NCBI GenBank assembly: GCA_964534945.1
Contig: CAZHSB010000055.1
Span: forward strand, 1-9,376
Length of the DNA: 9,376 nt
Reading direction: 5' to 3'
Source of the DNA: CAZHFA01 sp964534945
GTDB taxonomy: Bacteria; Bdellovibrionota_C; UBA2361; CAKMMH01
Shown here: one piece after another, positions 6,802-9,376 of the stretch
How positions within the stretch are numbered: the stretch's first letter is position 1
How the letters are laid out: each line of letters begins with the position of its first letter
Position numbers and translations under genes: made by a program
Notes under the pieces: generated by a model
What the model was told of the DNA's origin: nothing
What the model saw: the letters and a program-made list of their open reading frames with translations, nothing else
The model's database searches: none

Positions 6802-6848
6802 TATAATGGTAAAGTAAGCAGTATGTAAATTTTAAAAAAGAGGAAAAT
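6802..6848 (+). promoter_or_regulatory. -10 element and ribosome binding site for the large plus-strand gene
   Basis: A consensus TATAAT sits at 6802-6807. The predicted start, about 6 to 7 bases downstream, gives a leader of about 34 bases. A strong Shine-Dalgarno, AAGAGG (6838-6843, overlapping AGGA), lies 5 bases before the ATG at 6849. No good -35 is seen: the bases at 17-base spacing are ATTTTT. Together these place the gene's true start at 6849. The internal ATG at 7217 has its AGGA directly abutting, with no usable spacing. Confidence 0.6.
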
Positions 6849-8974
6849 ATGGCACCAGCAACTACAACAACACCTAAAGTAAGTCCAACAGTGAAAATCA
6901 CAGAAAGCAATCCAACTTTTACCGTAAAGCAATCATCAAGTGAACAATATCAATTCAATCTCTCTGATGTAACGTTTAGTGTTGATATTAATAAAGAAGC
7001 AAAAGAACTCGAAAGCAAATCTGCAGAAAAAAATAGCAAAACTACTNNNNNNNNNNNNNNNNNNNNNNNNNNNNNNNNNNNNNNNNNNNNNNNNNNNNNN
7101 NNNNNNNNNNNNNNNNNNNNNNNNNNNNNNNNNNNNNNNNNNNNNNTAAAGAAGCAAAAGAACTCGAAAGCAAATCTGCAGAAAAAAATAGCAAAACTAC
7201 TGAAACGCCTACAGGAATGGGGGCAACGGAAGAAGAACGTACCGCAACTGAAGAAATACCTACAGGAACGGGGGCAGCAAAAAAAGCAAAAAAAACAAGA
7301 AAAGGCCCTGATGGTAAAATTATTGTTCAAGTTGATAGCTTAGCTAACCAAGCAAATGTTGGATTTAATGAAGATGCAACTCTAGAATTTATTTCATCAT
7401 CATGTGAAATGAAGGGAACTAAACAAACTCCATTTCATACATTAACTGTAACAAAGAGTAAAGATGTATCAGGAAAGGCAACCATTACATGGAATGGAGG
7501 GTGCGTAGAAGGTGCACACATAATAGCAGATGGTGTTAATTTAAAGATATGTGGAAAAGAAGCAGATAGTAAGGCAGGAACTCCTGCAGAATATTTTTCA
7601 GCTAAAAATGCAACGTTAGAAAATATCCACACTTTGCATTATGTCGATATTTCGGGAGGAGAATTGATTGGTGGAAGAACCATAGCAATATTATCTACTT
7701 GTGTATTTCGTTATAACAATTCATTTTTTCTATCAAAATATGTTCCTAACTTTCTTGCTTTTGGCAAAAAGAAAGAAATAATAAACGATTTAAAAGCACT
7801 CGATGGTGTTGTTTATGATGAAAAAACAAAATTTCATCTTTCCGAAGATCAATTAAAAGACACATTTGAAGCATTAATCGTAAATGGACAAATTGATAAA
7901 AAAATGTTTACCATGCTAAAGAATAACCGTGAGTTAGCAGAGCAAATAAGAATTGGAAATCAAAAATTATCTGAATATGACAATTTTGAAGAATTAAAGA
8001 CTGCACTATCACAAAATAACGTTGTAATAGAATCAAGCGAAAAATTTAAAAATGCTCTCAAAAGTTTTTCACAAACTCAAGAATTTAAAGACTGGGGAAA
8101 AAAGTTTAATGAAGACTTTAATAAACAAGTACATAAATTCTTGAAGAAATTTTCTCATAAAGTTGAGGACCCAGGAACTGCTTTATCAATTGATGATCTT
8201 TTAAAAAGGTTAAAAGATAATGATACATTAGGAGAGTTGATTGGAGACGATATTGATCCAAAATTCAATCCTGCAAAAGATTTAATACGTAAAAAGGCAG
8301 GTAAGCGTTTACCAGATAATGCAGAATTTTCTATGTTTATTGATAGAGACACAGGAAAAAGAGTAATGATTGCAAAAAGATCTAATTCAGATAAATATGG
8401 ATATATATGTGAAATCAAAGAAGATTCTACAGAATATTTTACTTTTGAAAAGGCTCAAAAGGTTACTACTGATGTTTTATTTAGAAACATTACAGAAAAC
8501 ACACCTTTTGGTTCAAAATCAACTTTTAGAAAAATTGATATCAATTCATCTAATATTGATGAATTTTATAACAAATTAAAAGAGTTAGGAAATTTAACTG
8601 ATGGAAAACAAGAAGCCTTAGAAGCTGCCGAGAAGGAATATGGAATAGATAGAGGAAGACTTAACATTATAGCGGAATATACAAAGATAAAATCAAAAGA
8701 TGAGTTTAAAAGTCAATTTGAAGAAATAACAAAAGACACTCCAATGGATTCTTTAGTCACAGAGATTTTTTTAAAAACCTTTAATGATACTTATAATAAC
8801 GAAGCAGAAAAGAAACTTGCTTTAAAAAAACTGAGATTAGATAAAGATCAAACGATAGAAGGTCAAATAGATTCACTCTCGAGATCTAAATTACATAAAA
8901 AATTTTTCAATAGCCTTCTAAGTGGCAAAAACACGGAAGAATCTTTTAATCTTGCAGTTTCAGAAAGTGAATAA
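6849..8974 (+). CDS. Large soluble protein of unknown function (about 656 residues), interrupted by an assembly gap
   Basis: As printed, the frame from ATG 6849 does not join the long frame ending at 8974. It joins once the 55-base duplication flanking the gap is collapsed: 6849-7046 plus 7202-8974 gives 656 residues with no stop. I do not recognise the family. Residues 1-105 are low-complexity and probably disordered: Thr/Pro/Ser-rich, then Lys/Glu-rich, with an imperfect 17-residue repeat containing PTGxGA and a basic KKAKKTRKG. Residues about 106-235 are beta-rich with Gly/Asn turns, conceivably stacked strands or a short beta-helix, and hold four of the five cysteines (134, 167, 183, 233). 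Residues about 255-656 are mainly charged helices, with one beta-like insert near 440-485 (FSMFIDRDTGKRVMIAKR). There is no signal peptide or membrane helix. It has its own promoter and is convergent with folD. A structural protein or a secreted effector using a non-Sec route are both possible guesses. Confidence 0.8.
6992..7046 (+). repeat. 55-base sequence at the left contig end, identical to 7147-7201
   Basis: These 55 bases, ending exactly where the N run begins, are identical to the 55 bases that begin exactly after it. They encode KEAKELESKSAEKNSKTT in the frame of ATG 6849. An identity that ends at the gap on both sides is the mark of two contigs sharing one k-mer rather than of a biological repeat, though a collapsed tandem repeat cannot be excluded. 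Confidence 0.9.
7047..7146. other. Assembly gap of exactly 100 N
   Basis: The run of 100 N is a conventional placeholder for a scaffold gap of unknown or unmeasured size, so its length carries no information. Taken literally, the gap plus one repeat copy (155 bases) breaks the reading frame of the large gene. Removing both restores it. No sequence should be inferred for this interval. Confidence 0.97.
7147..7201 (+). repeat. 55-base sequence at the right contig start, identical to 6992-7046
   Basis: This is the second copy of the 55-base block. Its reading in the KEAKELESKSAEKNSKTT frame continues directly into ETPTGMGATEEE and on to the stop at 8974. The frame linking this copy to the rest of the gene is therefore the same one in which the first copy is read from ATG 6849. 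Confidence 0.9.
7208..7278 (+). repeat. Imperfect 51-base tandem repeat within the large gene
   Basis: CCTACAGGAATGGGGGCAAC (7208-7227) recurs as CCTACAGGAACGGGGGCAGC (7259-7278), 18 of 20 bases identical, with a period of 51 bases or 17 codons. The encoded motifs are PTGMGA and PTGTGA, each followed by charged residues. The period keeps the frame, so copy number could vary without breaking the protein. This G-rich patch stands out from its AT-rich surroundings. Confidence 0.6.
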
Positions 8975-8986
8975 TTTTTTTAGAAA

Positions 8987-9033
8987 ACAAATGCGATAAT
9001 TTTTAAAATCTTATTAAAAGTTACCGCATTTGT
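8987..9033 (-). terminator. Hairpin terminator for folD, between convergent genes
   Basis: ACAAATGCG (8987-8995) and CGCATTTGT (9025-9033) form a perfect 9-base stem, extendable by three pairs past one mismatch, around an AT-rich loop. On the minus strand the hairpin begins 21 bases after the folD stop and runs into a T-rich tract (TTTGTTTTC), as expected for intrinsic termination. On the plus strand it lies 13 bases after the large gene's stop but lacks a following T run, so it would terminate that gene less well. Confidence 0.65.
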
Positions 9034-9053
9034 ATATAATCATCCGCCCCCTA

Positions 9054-9376
9054 CTACGCCTCCTCCATCTCACACAACTTAACCACATTCTTAAAGAGCA
9101 TTGCTATTGTCATGGGGCCGACACCTTTGGGGACAGGAGTTATGAAAACTTCTTTTTCTTTAAAAGAATTAAAATCAAAATCCCCTACTATACTCTTATC
9201 TTCTAACCTGTTAATTCCAACATCAATTAAAATCGCATTATCCTTTACGCCTTGACTTGTAATTAAATTTTTCTTTCCTACACAAGAAATAATAATATCT
9301 TTATCCTTTACTAATTCTTGTAAATTTTTTGTTTTTGAATGTGCAATCGTTACAGTTGCATTTCTTTTTAACAACA
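9054..9376 (-). CDS. folD: Bifunctional methylenetetrahydrofolate dehydrogenase/cyclohydrolase FolD, C-terminal part
   Basis: The gene enters from the right edge, so only the last 107 residues are seen, and its start lies outside. The fragment is the NAD(P)-binding C-terminal half. LLKRNATVTIAHSKTKNL is the conserved block after the dinucleotide-binding GRS motif. It is followed by KDKDIIISCVGKKNLI, then AILIDVGINRLEDKSIVGDFDF, and ITPVPKGVGPMTIAML close to the C-terminus. The enzyme interconverts 5,10-methylene- and 10-formyl-tetrahydrofolate in the cytosol, supplying one-carbon units for purines and formyl-Met. The family's usual PVPGGVGPMT reads PVPKGVGPMT here, a mild substitution next to the binding site that need not affect function. 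The stop is TAG. A hairpin terminator follows. Identification is secure. Confidence 0.95.
   Translation of the reverse strand, partial: LLKRNATVTIAHSKTKNLQELVKDKDIIISCVGKKNLITSQGVKDNAILIDVGINRLEDKSIVGDFDFNSFKEKEVFITPVPKGVGPMTIAMLFKNVVKLCEMEEA

Noticed and set aside
6719..6910. A 63-residue minus-strand frame overlapping the start of the large plus-strand gene
   Set aside because: It covers the promoter, ribosome binding site and first codons of a much better supported gene and has no ribosome binding site of its own.
7217..8974. ATG 7217 as the true start of the large protein
   Set aside because: The AGGA abuts the ATG with no spacing, and the frame extends upstream through the 55-base block to ATG 6849 once the gap overlap is collapsed.
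371..9056. Absence of TGA stops, suggesting a recoded TGA
   Set aside because: Only about ten stops are visible, all TAA or TAG, which is unremarkable in AT-rich DNA. Trp is encoded by TGG and no in-frame TGA appears within the recognised genes.

Overview
The window is AT-rich DNA from a bacterium using the standard code: Trp is TGG, and every stop seen is TAA or TAG. The Wzm/Wzt pair with a C-terminal Wzt domain points to an outer-membrane (diderm) organism that exports a polysaccharide such as an O-antigen. I cannot name the lineage. An AT-rich host-associated or gut-type bacterium known only from a metagenome assembly would fit, but that is a guess. A run of exactly 100 N (7047-7146) marks an assembly gap.

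Positions 5433-1 (minus strand) look like one operon. A candidate promoter (5405-5433) is followed by hpt (purine salvage), wzt (export ATPase), wzm (export permease), two GT-B glycosyltransferases and the start of a multi-membrane GT-C-type glycosyltransferase that runs off the left edge. Gaps are 2 to 45 bases. The glycosyltransferases probably build a glycan on a lipid carrier at the inner face of the membrane. Wzm/Wzt then moves it across, with the Wzt C-terminal domain probably recognising the finished chain end. The GT-C protein would act from the periplasmic side. Why hpt leads the operon is unclear.

Positions 5497-6850 hold small genes that I cannot assign to families: a 164-residue minus-strand protein with a possible degenerate helix-turn-helix, a 51-residue plus-strand protein, and a 95-residue minus-strand exported protein. 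A divergent promoter region (about 6689-6848) separates the last of these from the large plus-strand gene.

Positions 6849-8974 encode a large soluble protein of unknown function. The gap appears to split it, but the last 55 bases of the left contig are identical to the first 55 bases of the right contig. Merging that overlap restores one uninterrupted frame of 656 codons. The 55-base overlap is what a k=55 de Bruijn assembly would leave, so the apparent frame break is very probably artificial.

Positions 9054-9376 (minus strand) are the C-terminal part of folD (one-carbon metabolism), followed by a hairpin terminator at 8987-9033 that it shares with the convergent large gene.
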